Origin: Fragilaria radians
Taxonomy: Eukaryota > Bacillariophyta > Fragilariophyceae > Fragilariales > Fragilariaceae
DNA: 64,000 nt
Direction of reading: 5' to 3'
Assembly (NCBI GenBank): GCA_900642245.1
Contig: CAAAJI010000006.1
Location: 172,915-236,914, forward strand
The stretch's first letter is position 1. Each line of letters opens with the position of its first letter. The notes beneath the pieces are model-generated. The model had not been told where the DNA came from. It made no database searches and saw nothing but the letters and a program-made list of their open reading frames with translations. The position numbers were made by a program, and so were the translations under genes. Below, piece after piece: positions 32,632 to 45,575 of this stretch.

Positions 32632-34992
32632 AGAGATTGATATGATTTTGTTCTGTTCGCGTATTGAGACAATTACCTGACGTCATTGATGAATTCTGAT
32701 ACATGTCGCTTTTGAAGTTCAAGGATGACCCCACCACCTATAGAGAGATCTCTGAGCGAATAAAAACCGAAGCCTCAATCTTTGTATGGAAAACTAGGAA
32801 TAAACCATTTAGATAATGGATCACAATGACTTCCCTCGGTGGTTGCGTCTATTTTTCTTTGCGTTGTGAATTTGTGACTGTCTGACCTACCCACCAAGCG
32901 AGAAATATTTGATTTTGCCGATGAAAGCCACGATAGCTTTATTCGTTGTAGGTGGTTAGAAAAAGTACAAGGCTTCAGGAAAACTTTGAAGTGTTAAAAA
33001 GACGTAACTGAAATAAAAAGGGATGGAAGAAAAATATGATTACATGATTCTATTCAGGAGACTAGCAATCCAAAAATGGAATTAGCACCCGATTCAACAT
33101 ATTAACTAAGTCAAGTCCATAGAAAAACAGTATTTTGATGTGATATGTATACGGCTGCTGAGGCTAAATAACTATAAGTCAACCCATGAATTAGCCTGCG
33201 ATTGTTGTAAAATCGATGCTTCTGTCCTTTCCTTTAATCAATCAATGTTAAAGTATCTTTGTACATTTCCATAACTTGGCATGCCATATTGATGTTCATC
33301 TGAGACGTTGTAAAAGAGTCAATTTCACTTGGGACTTACATTTCATCAAGACATTATGGTATATCTAACACACAGAAGTTCCTGCTAGTAAGATTTCAGT
33401 TTTTGTATCTATATTAGTCTTACTATTCATAGTATCATCTGGACGTAACCAATAATCCTGTACGCTCCAAATGAATTTTTGTTTTCCTTTAACTAGGCCT
33501 AGTTAAACTGCCATGGTAAAAAATCCCAGGAAAAGCAATAGACCTGGTACTAGTTGATATAGTATCAATTGGATATTTAGAAACATCTATATCATAACCT
33601 TTTCCTACATCAAATTTTATAGGTGTCAATCCAGTATATTCCACTCAACGCTGCTCACGTATTTTAATGCTTGACCTCTTTCGCTAATCTTACAAAATTC
33701 TATGAAGAGTAGAATTCAAGTCATCTTTCAATATCTTGAAAGCCAGTAAATCTGTCTAATAAAACATCCACGCTTTTCTGCTGTTTATGGAAAATTGGAG
33801 ACTGAACCAAAACGCAATACCGCTTCAAATCAATAAGGAACTAGCAGATGGGAAGTACCCTAACTTTTTTAGTCATTGTAGTTAAAGGGGAAAACAAGGA
33901 ATATGCAGAAAACAATGCACATATAGCTTGGAACTGGTTGAGGAGGAAGTATGTGCCAACCTCACATGCCATAACCCATCATGATGTTAGATCGAAATGG
34001 CGAAATGTCCTTCATATTGAGTTCAAGGAATTAATCTGCATGAAGTTTGGAAGAAAATCCATAAAACAAAGATGCATCAGTGTGTCAAGAGCAAGGGGGT
34101 GTTCAAATTCAAGCAAAATGCTGTGTCTCGAGCCCGTCTGGTGGACAGTCAAGTCGGGAGGATCAATTTCAACGATATCCGAAATCAGAATTACTGCCAG
34201 GGACAATAACCCGGAATTCCAGATAGCAGAAATCATTCAAATTTTAAGTTGAATTATGTATGAAGAAGACTATTCAACAAATATCTAGAAAACTAATTGC
34301 AGTAAATTGTACTCATTCCTGGGAGATTTCTCCTGACTGCAGATTCATAGTCAAAACAAGTCTTTTACTCCTTTTGAGCTACGAATTAGGTGTCTACACC
34401 ACCATCCCAGATTCTAAAATAATAATCCTCTTGCAAGAAAAGAAAATGCATGCAATTTGAATAGATACTTTAATCCATACTGATTCTTACAGCCTAATCT
34501 TCAGAACGAAAATTACCCTCATCGTGTTCGTGTCTATATTCATTCTTTTTGGAGCCTCTGAGCGCTTCATCAATTGAAAAGCTTGGAAGACTCCTCAATG
34601 TCTTTTTGAACATGCTCCTCCCCTTTTAAAGCGCTTTTGCTTTCTGTCATGATATGGGGTGTGAATATCTTGAGTGTTCCTAAAATAGATGATATATTAA
34701 TTTTTTAATTTATTAAAGTCATTAACGTTAAATGAGGAATACACAAATTACTTGGACTCTTTATACAAAAGACAAGAACAAATGATGACACACAACAGAC
34801 ATGACCTTTTAATCAAGAAACGATAACGAATATTTGAAAATTATTGTTGACATAAATTGACAAACTAAACATTTACGCAGGCTATGAAACTTCATAGCGA
34901 TTTTTCTTATAGCTGCCGGATGGCTATGGCAGTCTCAATCACAAGGTCAAAGAGAGACAACCTGTAAATTATTAAATCCAAAAATTAAGACC
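32632..34992. other. Spacer with a copia gag fragment at about 33848-34020
   Basis: The plus frame from 33848 reads VVKGENKEYAENNAHIAWNW and then L-R-R-K-Y-V-P-T-S, matching the Gag block of the intact element (G-C-K-S-K-D-Y-P-D-G-K-A-T-T-A-W-E-K-L-K-N-K-Y-E-P-T-S). The rest of the region has no recognisable gene. Confidence 0.6.
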
Positions 34993-36372
34993 TTACTTCA
35001 TGTAAGTTAGTGCCAAAGCTCTGGCAGCAAGGGGGTCGCAAGTTGAAACTTCGCGTTGAATAGAATCAAGGATTTCATCCCAACTAGGACGAACATCGAG
35101 CTTCGCATCCCAACACTTTTTCATCAATACACAGAGTGCAGATGGCCAATCGCTCATTGTAACTGGGCGATGTCCTTGTTGGAAAACACGAGAGACGAAC
35201 ATTTCAGGCGTATAGAAGCCATAAGGAGGTTCCAGTGCGAGAATATACCATAAAAGCATGCTGAATGAATCTAAGGAAGACAAAGTCAGAGAAACACTTT
35301 AAAAATCGACCATCTTCATTCCTGCTACTTACAAATATCAGCCTTTTGATTGTAAGGATATCGAAGGCCAACTTCCGGTGCCATATACCTAATGGATCCG
35401 GTAAATCCGGTCAAATTATAAAGTCCATGTTTCGCTTTGTCTTTTTCTTTCAACTCCTTAGCCAATCCAAAGTCAAAAAGCTTTACAGTTCCCTTCTGGT
35501 CGAAACCGATGTTGTCAGGTTTCTGGAGAGTAGTTGAAAAAGCAGAATCAGAATCAAAACACGAAAGAAAAAAAGTTCAATTTATAACTCACTATATCTC
35601 GATAGACCAAATTCCGAGAGTGAACATAATTCAGGGCGTTTGCGATACCGTATGCAGCTTCCATGCGAGAGATGTAAAGAGAATCGAGCTTTTTCTTTCC
35701 TCCAACGAAAACTCCAGTAATTCCTTTGCACTGACGATCAACAGTTGTCCACTTCTTCAATTTCGTAGGGAGTGTATCGTTGAGTCTCTCAAGGAAAATA
35801 AAGTAGCCCTCTTTAAAAGGACCACCTTCAGAAACCGCTCTAAGCTCAACAATATTAGGATGGCTAAGGGATGCTAAGTATTTCGCCTCAAGTGCCAAAT
35901 CTACTGTACCCTTGAGAAATGTGATCCGATTGGTAAATGCCCAATCCTCGCATACCTGCTTAACAACAAAATAAGGTCCCTTACCCCTATTACAAGTGTA
36001 CGTCAAGTACTCCTTAGGAGACATATCCACTCCATTGAAAGTAAGGTTCATAACCCCTTTTGATTTGGAATTTGCATCATTTTCTGCAAAGGTAAGATTG
36101 CTATTACTATTGCTTCTCTGTCGGCTCATAAACCCTCTTTTTGATTTACCACTTTTTATCGAAACAATTTCCTTGACAACGCAGAAGCCACCACGACCAA
36201 TCGTCCTCCCAGTCATGATTTCGGAGTGAGAAAAGGTAGGCAATCGATTGAGTTTAATATCATCAAAAACTACCGAATCACTACAAATTCCTTCAACTAT
36301 ATCCTGAGCCGTATGGAGAAGGACCTTTGTCGGTGCGTTTTTTATTTGAATCTCATCCGAGATGACAACCAT
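34993..36372 (-). CDS. TKL-like protein kinase, third and more distant paralogue
   Basis: The exons are 36372-35593, 35522-35333 and 35270-34993, giving 415 aa. Introns 35523-35592 (GTGAGT...CAG, phase 0) and 35271-35332 (GTAAGT...TAG, phase 1) have canonical ends. The protein shows a glycine loop GRGGFC, P-Y-F-V-V-K-Q lysine, YRDIKPDN formed by splicing, DFGLAK, M-A-P-E and D-I-Y-S-F-S-M. The catalytic loop starts YRD rather than HRD, a tolerated variant. The N-terminal layout (R-L-P-T-F, then the kinase, with a basic Ser/Asn insert after the glycine loop) is like copies 1 and 2, so the three are one local family. Intron positions differ from the closer pair. The short C-tail ends soon after the kinase fold. 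Confidence 0.84.
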
Positions 36373-38380
36373 GCTCTCCTTACTATTGTTTTTGAGTGCG
36401 ACTAACTATGTCCTTCCTTGATCAAATTTTTCTGTGGTATGACCAATGTACCTGAAATTTAACCTGATAGATCTACGTACAAGATATACTAAGGCTTCTG
36501 TTGCAACCCCAAATGACTGCAACAAAAGTCGGAACATCATTTCTTACCACAACCTATCGCTGTCAATAGCCGTAAATCGACAATCCTGAAAAATCGCAAC
36601 TTTCGGTTCTTGCCGCGACATGGCCACAAAAAAAGAACAATTAATTTTAGCTCATTTTGCTACAGTACTTAAATCTTGTGCTTTCACATTTGTCATTGAG
36701 TCCTAAAGTTGTTTTATATGATTGTTGTATCAACTAATTATGTCAAACCTTACCCCACTTCCATTGATATATTCTATCCACTCAGTTTGACTCCATCAGA
36801 AAATCATTCAGCGTCCCTTCCCAGGTTCTTTGTGAAAGATCTGCAACACTGTCTTTTGATCTCACAAATTCGATTTCCACAAGCTTATCTTTGACAAGGT
36901 TCCATTCAAACTCATTTGTTAAGTTGATGTGATTGGTCCGTTTCCCCCACATTTTCCCTCTGACTTTGATGGGAGTTTCTCATTTAATGTTCACCATGAT
37001 TCATTCCTTTTTTCTAGAAAATGGTACCAAACTTATCCCCTTTGACTTTGATGGGAGTTTCTTCTTTGAAATTCAACGTGATTCACAAGCGCTTAATTTG
37101 ATTTTTCTTTGTGCTTCCATGAATGCCACTCCTTCGGCTTAAGTGCATGAGAGGGTAACAACTTTCACATCCGAAAACAATTATGTCAGCAACACTTCTT
37201 CTTTTGACTTGATTTCAATTGAGATCACTGTCAGGATATGCTATCACTCCTCAAATGAATTCCAGGTACAGAATTCCTATGGAGACCCAAGCTGCACTAC
37301 CACAAAAAAATTGATTTGCCCTCATCTTTGTGCCTTTAGCCAAGGCTTCTTAAATAAACTATCCTAGCACTGTTTCGCAAACCTAAAATGAATAATTTGA
37401 TCAAGTAAAGCAACGTGCCAAAGCAGCTTCTGTATCATTTTGGTCAATAATACTCATTATTCTGGCCCCTCATTTGGCCAAGCATCCTAGGCTGTTTGGG
37501 GTATGGAACATCCTTTCGTTACCCTTCCGGCTGAAAAATCTGAAAAGTACTACAAGTTTCACTAATGCTTCTGTGAAGTCAAATAAGCCCATCAGAAAGT
37601 GCTAAAGCTTACCATCTACAAATGAATGCGAGAGAATTTTGGATTGATTTGTGCTCGGTGTTTACTTGCACCAGCAGCAAGGGGCATCCAAGGACAGAGA
37701 ATGTATTTGCTTCATGAATTATGCTTTAAGGGCATGTGTATGCTTGCATTGGTCCTTTGGTATATCAAATTAAGCGTTATGGTCCACTATTGGTAGTGTA
37801 GATATCTGGAATATCCTTTTTTCTCTTACCTTGATATACTATTAGGATTGTGATATATCCGATAGAGGTATCAACACTCATCTTATAATTTAGATCTACT
37901 TTATACTTATATTTGACTCCTTAAGTGAAGTACCGAATTCCCCTTAATTGAACCCACTATAATATCTCCCAGCATTTTTTTCAATCCATCATGCTACCAC
38001 ATCATTATTTTCAAGCTCCACTGTGTGTTTCTGCTTTTCAACTCACATTCACAAATGAATTCAACCTAGCAATCCAAGTCTGAGATTCAAGATAGAGCTT
38101 ACAAGAAGACTTCCATACATTTTGCTCCACTGGAATGTTTTCTCCACTTTATGCATTACTTTTTTCAACTTGATGTGTAGAGAATAGTTGCTTTATGGCC
38201 ATGCTTAATCTACCTATTGGATCAGCTTAGGTCCCATGACATCGAATTCCGTCATGTTGGAGGACAAAAAATCTTTCTCCAGTAGAATCACTCCCCATAC
38301 CATATACCATACATACACTGCGCCGAAACCAATCTAAAGAAGATTTCGATGGTTTGGTGCAACCCATCTTTCAAATCACA
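36373..38380. other. Spacer with decayed repeats
   Basis: No gene was recognised. A sequence centred on 'tgactttgatgggagtttc' occurs at 36961 and again 81 bp later at 37042. At 37808, TGGAATATCC followed by an AT-rich stretch recalls the start of the copia LTR and may be an old solo LTR; the match is too short to be sure. Confidence 0.4.
36961..37087. repeat. Imperfect direct repeat, period 81 bp
   Basis: The segments from 36961 and from 37042 share a block around tgactttgatgggagtttct and then diverge, both ending near 'gattca'. It is an old tandem duplication. Confidence 0.6.
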
Positions 38381-39008
38381 ATGGCCATCACGTTGCATAC
38401 TACGCTGGGAGATCTCAAATTTGAAATCTTTTGCGATACAGCACCAAGAACATCCTTCAACTTCCTGGCATTAGCGGCCAGTGGCTATTACAACGGAATT
38501 GCATTCCATAGAAACATTCGGGGGTTCATGATCCAAGCAGGGGATCCAACAGGTTCGTGACAAAAAATCCTAAAAGGGAATACATATGGATTTATATCCG
38601 AATCATATTCTCTAACTTGCTTGCTTTTAAGGGACTGGAAAGGGTGGTGAATCGATTTGGGGTGGTACATTTGATGATGAATTTCATCCTTCGAATCTCC
38701 ATGATAAACGTGGAATTCTTGCGATGGCAAACAAGGGCCCGAACACGAATCGAAGTCAATTTTTTATCTTATATGAACCTCAGAGACATCTTAACAGTAT
38801 TTATACAGTTTTCGGACGTATGCTTGATGGATGGGAAGTCTTGGACGCAGCAGAGCGATCACCTGTCGTTGGAGGTTCTAAGAAAAGTCAGGCACACAGA
38901 CCCATTAATCCTATCGTCATTGAAAGAATTACCATACATGCCAATCCCCTAGCTGATGACGGTATAGTCTATCCCCATCCCACGGGGCCACCTGAAAAGC
39001 GATTATAA
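38381..39008 (+). CDS. PPIL3-type cyclophilin (peptidyl-prolyl isomerase)
   Basis: The exons are 38381-38552 and 38632-39008; the 79-bp intron (GTTCGT...TAAG) is phase 1, giving 182 aa. The start MAITLHTTLGDLKFEIFCDT is the PPIL3 start (x-V-T-L-H-T-x-x-G-D-I-K-I-E). The cyclophilin core follows: N-F-L-A-L, Y-Y-N-G, F-H-R-N-I-R-G-F-M-I-Q-A-G-D-P-T-G, then A-N-K-G-P-N-T-N-R-S-Q-F-F-I and Y-T-V-F-G. The active-site Arg in FHR and the Q-F-F-I pocket are present. PPIL3 is a spliceosome-associated prolyl isomerase in humans. The C-terminus carries about 15 residues beyond the usual end. The ATG at 38381 is preferred over upstream non-ATG codons. Confidence 0.9.
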
Positions 39009-40021
39009 AAATCTGACCGCAAGCGGATATTATGTAGCTTGGATTGAGCCTTTTTTATCTGTCGTTTAAACTCGATAATCGTAGTGGGTCTATTGAATTT
39101 AAATAAGCTTCATTTGGAACTTGTAAAAGACTTTTCATATCAAGCATGTAATAATGTTGAATTCATTGGCTATATAATGTGATGCATATTTCTTCATGTT
39201 TGTTTGTGCAAAGGCTGTATGGTATTAAGTGAACCCGTTAATACAAAGCTACATAAATTGCCAAAATTCATAAAAATACAGAACAAGATAAATCTCTCTA
39301 AGAATCAAGGCTGTCCTGTGGAAGGCTGCCAACATGATTTGCACTAACAGGTGAAGATTCATTCATGGCTTACAAATTTCTTGGGAACACAAGTTAGATT
39401 AATTTTCCACAAAGACTTAAAGGGGTAATGCCAATCAAAACATAAGAGCTGAAATGTAGTAGGTGAATCATTCATCCCAAATTGATCAAGAATTCCAATT
39501 AGGAATGCAGCGAAAATGCTCTGAAATCAAAAATTCATCCCCTGTAATTATTACCCATTGTCACATGGGACGCTGATAGCAAAAAGACAGTCATGGAGCT
39601 TGGTGTTCCCAATTTAACTTTTCCAAAGTAATGTCAGTGGAAACTTCCCAAGTTGGAAATTCTTACGAACAACTTGATTCTAGAATCTGCTATGTAAAGG
39701 CATCCTATTGGCATTAAATGCATCTTCATATTGATAAAAATTGTCAATATCAGTAAATCCGAAAAGATTCATAGTGGTTTCAATGAGCTATTTCTCGATT
39801 TGGAGCACTTAACATGCTTATAAGATATCTATGTAATTAAGATATTCCATAGTTGAATGCAAGGGTGGTGGTGAGAATAATTATGAGCATCATCAATCAC
39901 ATTACGTTTTACTGATAGTGGTAATAGTATGGTGAAGATTCTGGACTGTACAACGATTCCACTACAGGGACAAATTAGTGAATTAAAAAGAGAGCCATGA
40001 TCAAAAACAAAGTTCTATTGG
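39009..40021. other. Spacer without a recognised gene
   Basis: No open frame with a family motif was seen on either strand. Confidence 0.4.
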
Positions 40022-41288
40022 ATGATGGATCTAAAAACATACATAAGGCATCTTCTATCTTTCATTGTTGTACAGGGATGCATTCTGATTCTTGTATCAA
40101 ATTACGTCTTGCTTAATCAAGTGAACCATGAGACAGCCAACACTGAGAGGCCTTTGAATGTTCCTTGTACTCCATCATCATTAGCGTCCTCATCACAGCT
40201 TGACTCTAGAAACGGAGTGAACTGGATTCCTAAGGATCAGATTCAATTTTGCAGGGCGAAGAATTTTGTCAACATGTATCACGATCAACTTAGCTTTCGA
40301 ACCACAAACAATTCACGACCTTATTCGATTCACCCTTTGTCGTTTCGACGACATCATAGTCGTTTCTGTGAAACTTCGATGGAATTTCGAATGGCAATAA
40401 AAAAAGGAACCCGACTATGGGGAGATGATGTTCCGTACTCAAACATTACACTTGAGCAAAGGGAACTGTTACCATCGTACTTTGTTCCTTTTGGTTGCGA
40501 CATTCCTTACTTGTCTCCAAATGAAATTTTGTGAGACTGCCAATTTGTTTCAACACATTCTGATTCAAGGGGATTCACAGTCTCGACATCTCCATCAAGC
40601 CATGATCATGATTTATCGCAATGATGTTATCCAAGGATCCATCCAACCTCCATTTGCTAATTTGACTCATCAGCATAGATGCCATTGCGACGCACAGTTT
40701 TCCCCATCCAACAATTGTCGTCCATTAGATATAGGTCGCTTCAAGAAATTTAGGCCGTCTCAACTTCATACATGCCATTTACTTCCTATTGAAAATCAGG
40801 TCATTCACACCTATTCTGAAAATCGAGATATGGAAAGAAATAACAATTTTGATGTTATAAACTGTTCTACACCAGATTACAAAGGTTTACTTATTTATCT
40901 TCAAGGTGGCGTGCATTATAAATGGAATGCTAAATCGACTGTACAATGGGTTTGGAGAAAAATTATCAGAAATGCTATCGTTAAGGAATGTGCTAAGCAA
41001 CGCAAGTTAACACTTATTTGGTCTGGATACATGGCGCAATCTCCATTTTTGGATAGTCGTCATAAGGAACAGACAATGTCAAATGGTTTGATATTTGAAA
41101 AAGAAATGCAGCAAATCTTGAAAAAGCGACGCTTAGTGGTACCCTCTTTAGACTGGATTAACTTAACTTTAGGAAGTGCGAAGGCTGATGGACTGCATTT
41201 TATGACGGATGTGAACCTAGAGCGAGCACAGCATCTTATGATACTTGCCAAAATGCTGAGAATGGAACAACACTACCAAACTTTATGA
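40022..41288 (+). pseudogene. Membrane-anchored SGNH/GDSL-like hydrolase, with a one-base frameshift
   Basis: The frame from ATG 40022 has a short cytosolic start, one membrane helix (FIVVQGCILILVSNYVLL) and a lumenal stem, then stops at 40534. The next frame, to 41288, continues with ILIQGDSQSRHLHQAM, the block I motif G-D-S, and ends with A-D-G-L-H-F, the block V Asp-x-x-His type motif of SGNH esterases. The two frames join perfectly if one T is removed from TTTT at 40527-40530. The whole would be about 420 aa, a type II Golgi/ER-like enzyme of the PC-esterase/Cas1-Pmr5 type that acts on acylated glycans. Because the shift lies in a homopolymer it may be a base-call error rather than a true lesion. 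Substrate is unknown. Confidence 0.68.
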
Positions 41289-42537
41289 CAATGTTTTGTT
41301 CATGAATTGCATTTTGTTGATCTCGAAGAATGTTAAAATTATTTGAATTACATTGTTAATGCAGCTTATTTCTTATTTCCATATTCAACTTAATTGATGC
41401 GACTAGACAGCGCATGATTTCAAACTAAGGAAAATGAAATGTGACTCAGGAGGATGAAAGGGTAACCACAAGATTCAAAATTTAAATGTTTGAGGCTTCA
41501 AGACTTACTTAACTCAGAAGTTGCTAGAAAAATAGGGAAACAAGCCTTGAAAATGAAGAAAAAGGATTTGTTCAAAGGGTACTAGTGGTAGCTTATCGGT
41601 AAAGAAGAATCCAACTTTAATGAAATCTTAACTTTAACAGCATGACATGACGCTCACTGATGATATTGGTATGGGCTTTTTGCGCAAGGCCTATGTTTAG
41701 TATTCCTCATGGCTACAAAAGCCACAACAATTCATACTTTAGCTGTGCTTTTTATATGGAAAGAAAGTAATGCAAAGATATTCACTGTGTGGCTGATCTT
41801 TATCGTTCTTTGGGAAGGACACCTAAGAGAATTGATCAAGTTACCCACTGGATGAGAGAAGTGAAACACATTTCAAGAAAGACAAAACGTCTCAACAAAA
41901 TTATGTACTTTTCCATGGAAAAAGTTATCATTTTTGTTTCGATTTATATGTTACAAGATAAATAATGGGAAATATTTTGGTTGGCACGGTGAAACTGACT
42001 TCACGCTACATTAGATATCTGTACCTATGCCATGAAATGGTTGTAATATGTTGTCAAAAAGGAAAAGATTTTTCACTTGAAAACTGTTACATCATCTTTT
42101 AAGTTAAACATTATCTCTAGTAGCTTGTTACTGAAAATTTGAAGGTGGTGATTTGAAAGTACTTACCGACAAATTTATCGGTACCTATGCCATGAAATGG
42201 TTGTAATATGTTGTCAAAAAGGAAAAGATTTTTCACTTGAAAACTGTTACATCATCTTTTAAGTTAAACATTATCTCTAGTAGCTTGTTATTGAAAATTT
42301 GAAGGTGGTGATCTTACCGACAAATTTATCGGAACAAGTACTGTCGATTAAAGCAAGTACAATTGTCGGTCAGATAGAACGATATGCATGTTCTACGAGA
42401 TAAGCTACGCGATGCCCAATATTGATACGAAATGCCTAGAACGGAAGTGTAGCGGATGAGTTTCCAACTTTTTCGAAAGCATAAGGATACGATTTTACTT
42501 GCTTAGTTATCAGTCGAAGCAAGATAAGGAATTGAAC
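41289..42537. other. Spacer upstream of delta-COP, with a tandem duplication
   Basis: No gene was recognised. It includes the 160-bp tandem repeat listed separately. The delta-COP promoter should lie close to 42538. Confidence 0.45.
42021..42331. repeat. Tandem duplication of a 160-bp unit
   Basis: 42021-42180 is repeated directly at 42181-42331. The second copy has one substitution (ttactgaaa to ttattgaaa) and lacks nine bases (ttgaaagta). The near identity shows a recent event. It lies about 200 bp before the delta-COP start codon. Confidence 0.93.
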
Positions 42538-44440
42538 ATGGTACGAAGAAACAATGGCGTCCGATTCCGTTTCTATGACAATCCCTCGAGGGAAATCTGT
42601 GATAGCTCCTTGATATGGATTATGCATATTTCACCGTGTCGTTACAAACTTGCCGTCATTGATCAACAACATTTTTGGTCATTTGGTTGTCTGTTTGGCT
42701 GTCAGCCGGATTTCATTGGAGGGAAAGGAAATTAATATGCATCCTCTGATCAAGCCTCTAAGCATCCTTTTCATTCCATTAATACTATGCTTTCTTTCCC
42801 GATATAATTGCTCACATCAACGTCTGTATTTTTAGGTTGTCCTGTCTGCTTCAGTTTGCACAAGCACTGGGAAAGCATTGGTATCCCGTCAATTCGTGGA
42901 AATGAATCGTCTGCGTGTTGAAGGTTTACTCGCTGCATTCCCGAAGTTGGTTGGACATTCGAAACAACACACATTTGTAGAAACAGACTCTGTGAGATAT
43001 GTGTACCAACCGCTGGAAAATCAAATGTATTTGCTGCTCATCACGACGAAAGCTTCAAATATTGTCGAAGACTTAGGTACTCTCCGCTTGCTGGCCAAAG
43101 TCGTCCCTGATGTTGCAGGTGGACTTCAAGAATCTGCCATCAATGATCATGCTTTCGATTTGATTTTCGCGTTCGATGAAGTTCTCACTGCCGGAGGTTA
43201 TAAGGAGGAGGCTTCATTGAGCTCCATCCGCACAAATCTTTTGATGGATAGTCACGAGGAAAAAGTACATTTGGCACTTAAGCAGAGTAAAGAAGATGCT
43301 GCTAAGGATGAAATGCGACGACAAGCGAAGAATATTCAGGAGAGACAGATGCAACAATTGCGACAGAACTTGGTTTCGGGACAAGCTTTGGGTGGACCTA
43401 TGGGAGGTATGCAGGGTTTTGGTGGAGGTGGAGACCCTAGTAAAGGAAATATGTTCCAAGGTTTCGGAAGCGATAATGTTAGTAATCAGTATGACCATCA
43501 ATCTCAAGCTCCTTCTGTACCAGTGCATCAACCCCCAAAGGTTGTTGCAAAGGGTATGAAACTTGGTGGATTGGGTGCTGCGGGAAAGAAGGATTCTATG
43601 ATGAAAGCAATGGCCATGGAAGACAACCTTTTGCCATCTTCTAAAGGAGCGGATGCTTTTGGCTTAGGATTTGGACTTGGTGGACCTCCTACAACGGCTC
43701 CCATCGTGCCATCTACTCCTCTCACTTTGATCATGGAAGAAAAGATTTCTGTTGCCATGAATCGGGAGGGGTCTATTGAAAGTTGTGATGTCAAGGGTAC
43801 TTTGACTTTGACAGCTAATACAGAAGCTGGAACTCTCGCTGTTGTCGCGGTCAACAAAGCCGTCATATCCAAAATTCCTGGATTCACATTCGCCACGCAT
43901 CCTAAAGTTGAGAAGAAGCTTTACGAAAAAGATGGAATTCTCACTCTCAAGGGTGGAAAAGGATTTCCGACTAATCGTGGAGTTGGAATCTTACGTTGGA
44001 GCTATGGGTCAGATGATGCCGTTCCGATCACAGTAAACTGCTGGCCTGAAAACGAAGGAAATGGCACCATGAATGTCAACGTTGAATTCGAGCTTACTAG
44101 GAAGGATATGTGCCTGAATGACGTCAACATTCTGTTACCACTTGGTACAAGTGACCCTCCAGCTATAGAGTCTTGTGATGGCGACTACAAACACGATTCT
44201 ATGGCTGGTATGATGTGCTGGCATTTCGACCAAGTTGATGCTAGTAATTCAAGTGGGTCTCTTGAGTTTTCCATCGCTGGTAATAATGCTGATGCCTTCT
44301 TTCCTGTTCAAATCATTTTCAAGAGTGAAAAGCTATTGTGTCCTATCGAGATCACAGGTGTCACTTCATCCGCCAACGGTACAACCATTCCGAACATGAT
44401 GATGAAAAGTTTTACACCCGACTCGTACACTTGCGCGTGA
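42538..44440 (+). CDS. Coatomer subunit delta (delta-COP)
   Basis: The open frame 42836-44440 begins directly after a TAG acceptor with V-V-L-S-A-S-V-C-T-S-T-G-K-A-L, which in delta-COP orthologues follows the initiator Met at once. The best start is ATG 42538-42540, immediately followed by GTACGA, so exon 1 codes only for Met and the intron is 42541-42835; total 535 aa. Residues 1-140 form the longin-like domain (L-V-S-R-Q-F-V-E-M; F-P-K-L-V-G; Y-V-Y-Q-P-L-E). A linker of about 90 residues, with a Gly/Met-rich stretch, follows a charged helix. The rest is a mu-homology domain (I-M-E-E-K-I-S-V; G-I-L-R-W-S). Delta-COP is part of the COPI coat F-subcomplex for Golgi-to-ER transport. Confidence 0.88.
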
Positions 44441-45575
44441 AACTAAGATAAACTTCGGGATAAGAATGAAAATAAAATACCACATAAACATTTTCAACTT
44501 AGCGTCGTAGCAACAACGATGTTTCGGTTTCTTGATAACTCTTTCAATTAAAAATGTTACTAATCAAATTTAGAATCAAGATAAGATGCTAAATTCTAGA
44601 TTTGCTTTATCATGCAGTCACCTACATTGGCTTTGAGATGTAATAGCAATGTTAAGTAGCCCTCTCTTTTCCTCCAATAAATTGTACAAGTACAAAAATA
44701 AGCAAAATTAAACCTTTTCACTATACAAGAGTGGGAGAAATCATCGTGGATTCAGTTTTATCATATCATTTTTTTATTCACCGTAAGTCCTAAGATTGAT
44801 CAATAATCTATATATCTACGCAATCCATAAGGAATCAATGACAACAAAAAAGGGTAAAACTTTTAAGTCTTTGGTTGTAGTAGCTTATTGACAATTTGAA
44901 AAACAAAATCAAGGGCACTTTTATTTTCCATGGATAACTGTGTATTTTTCTCATGGGGATTCAATTGCATAGTTTGGAGAATCAGTATCTATCTTGATGT
45001 TATAGCAGCCCATATTTAAATCCAGTATGACAGCAAATGTTCCAATCTTTGAAGTTGAAAACAAATGAATATTCATCAACCCAAGCGTCTGTGAAAAAGC
45101 AGATGATTGGGAGGCCCATTCAGGAATCTACTTCAAGGACTCCAATTTCTACAAAAGCATATTCTCGATTTTTTGCATAGCATTTTTTAACTCAATTGTT
45201 GTCAATTGTGCTGTAAGTAGCAATCTGGCATATCGCCTAAGGATGCTTGATTTCAATCACATAGTTACATTGGCATATGACCATTGATCTTTACAATATT
45301 CTTTATCCATTGATCTTCACAATAATCTTTATCGCTTTGGGGTAAACCATTATGAGAGAGATCTTTTGTCCCTTAATTTGTGATGGGAATATGAATTGAA
45401 TCAACGGTGAATACTAGAATTCTTTGTTTTTGGAGTAGCTAAAGATCTGTTTTCTTTCAGGTTATAAACATCATTTGAAAAGTTATGCGATGAAAAACTG
45501 TTCAGAACTATTTTGAATTCTAGCTATACTATCCAATACGGAATTGTTAGAATTGAGTAACCAACACCAAAGCGT
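44441..45575. other. Spacer between convergent genes
   Basis: No gene was recognised. A short duplicated phrase (ccattgatctt-c/t-acaata) occurs at about 45280-45335. The 3' ends of delta-COP (+) and the ABC gene (-) lie here. Confidence 0.45.

Noticed and set aside
37808..37930. Solo copia LTR starting TGGAATATCC
   Set aside because: Only the first ten bases match the intact LTR; no end or target duplication could be found, so it is mentioned only in the spacer entry.
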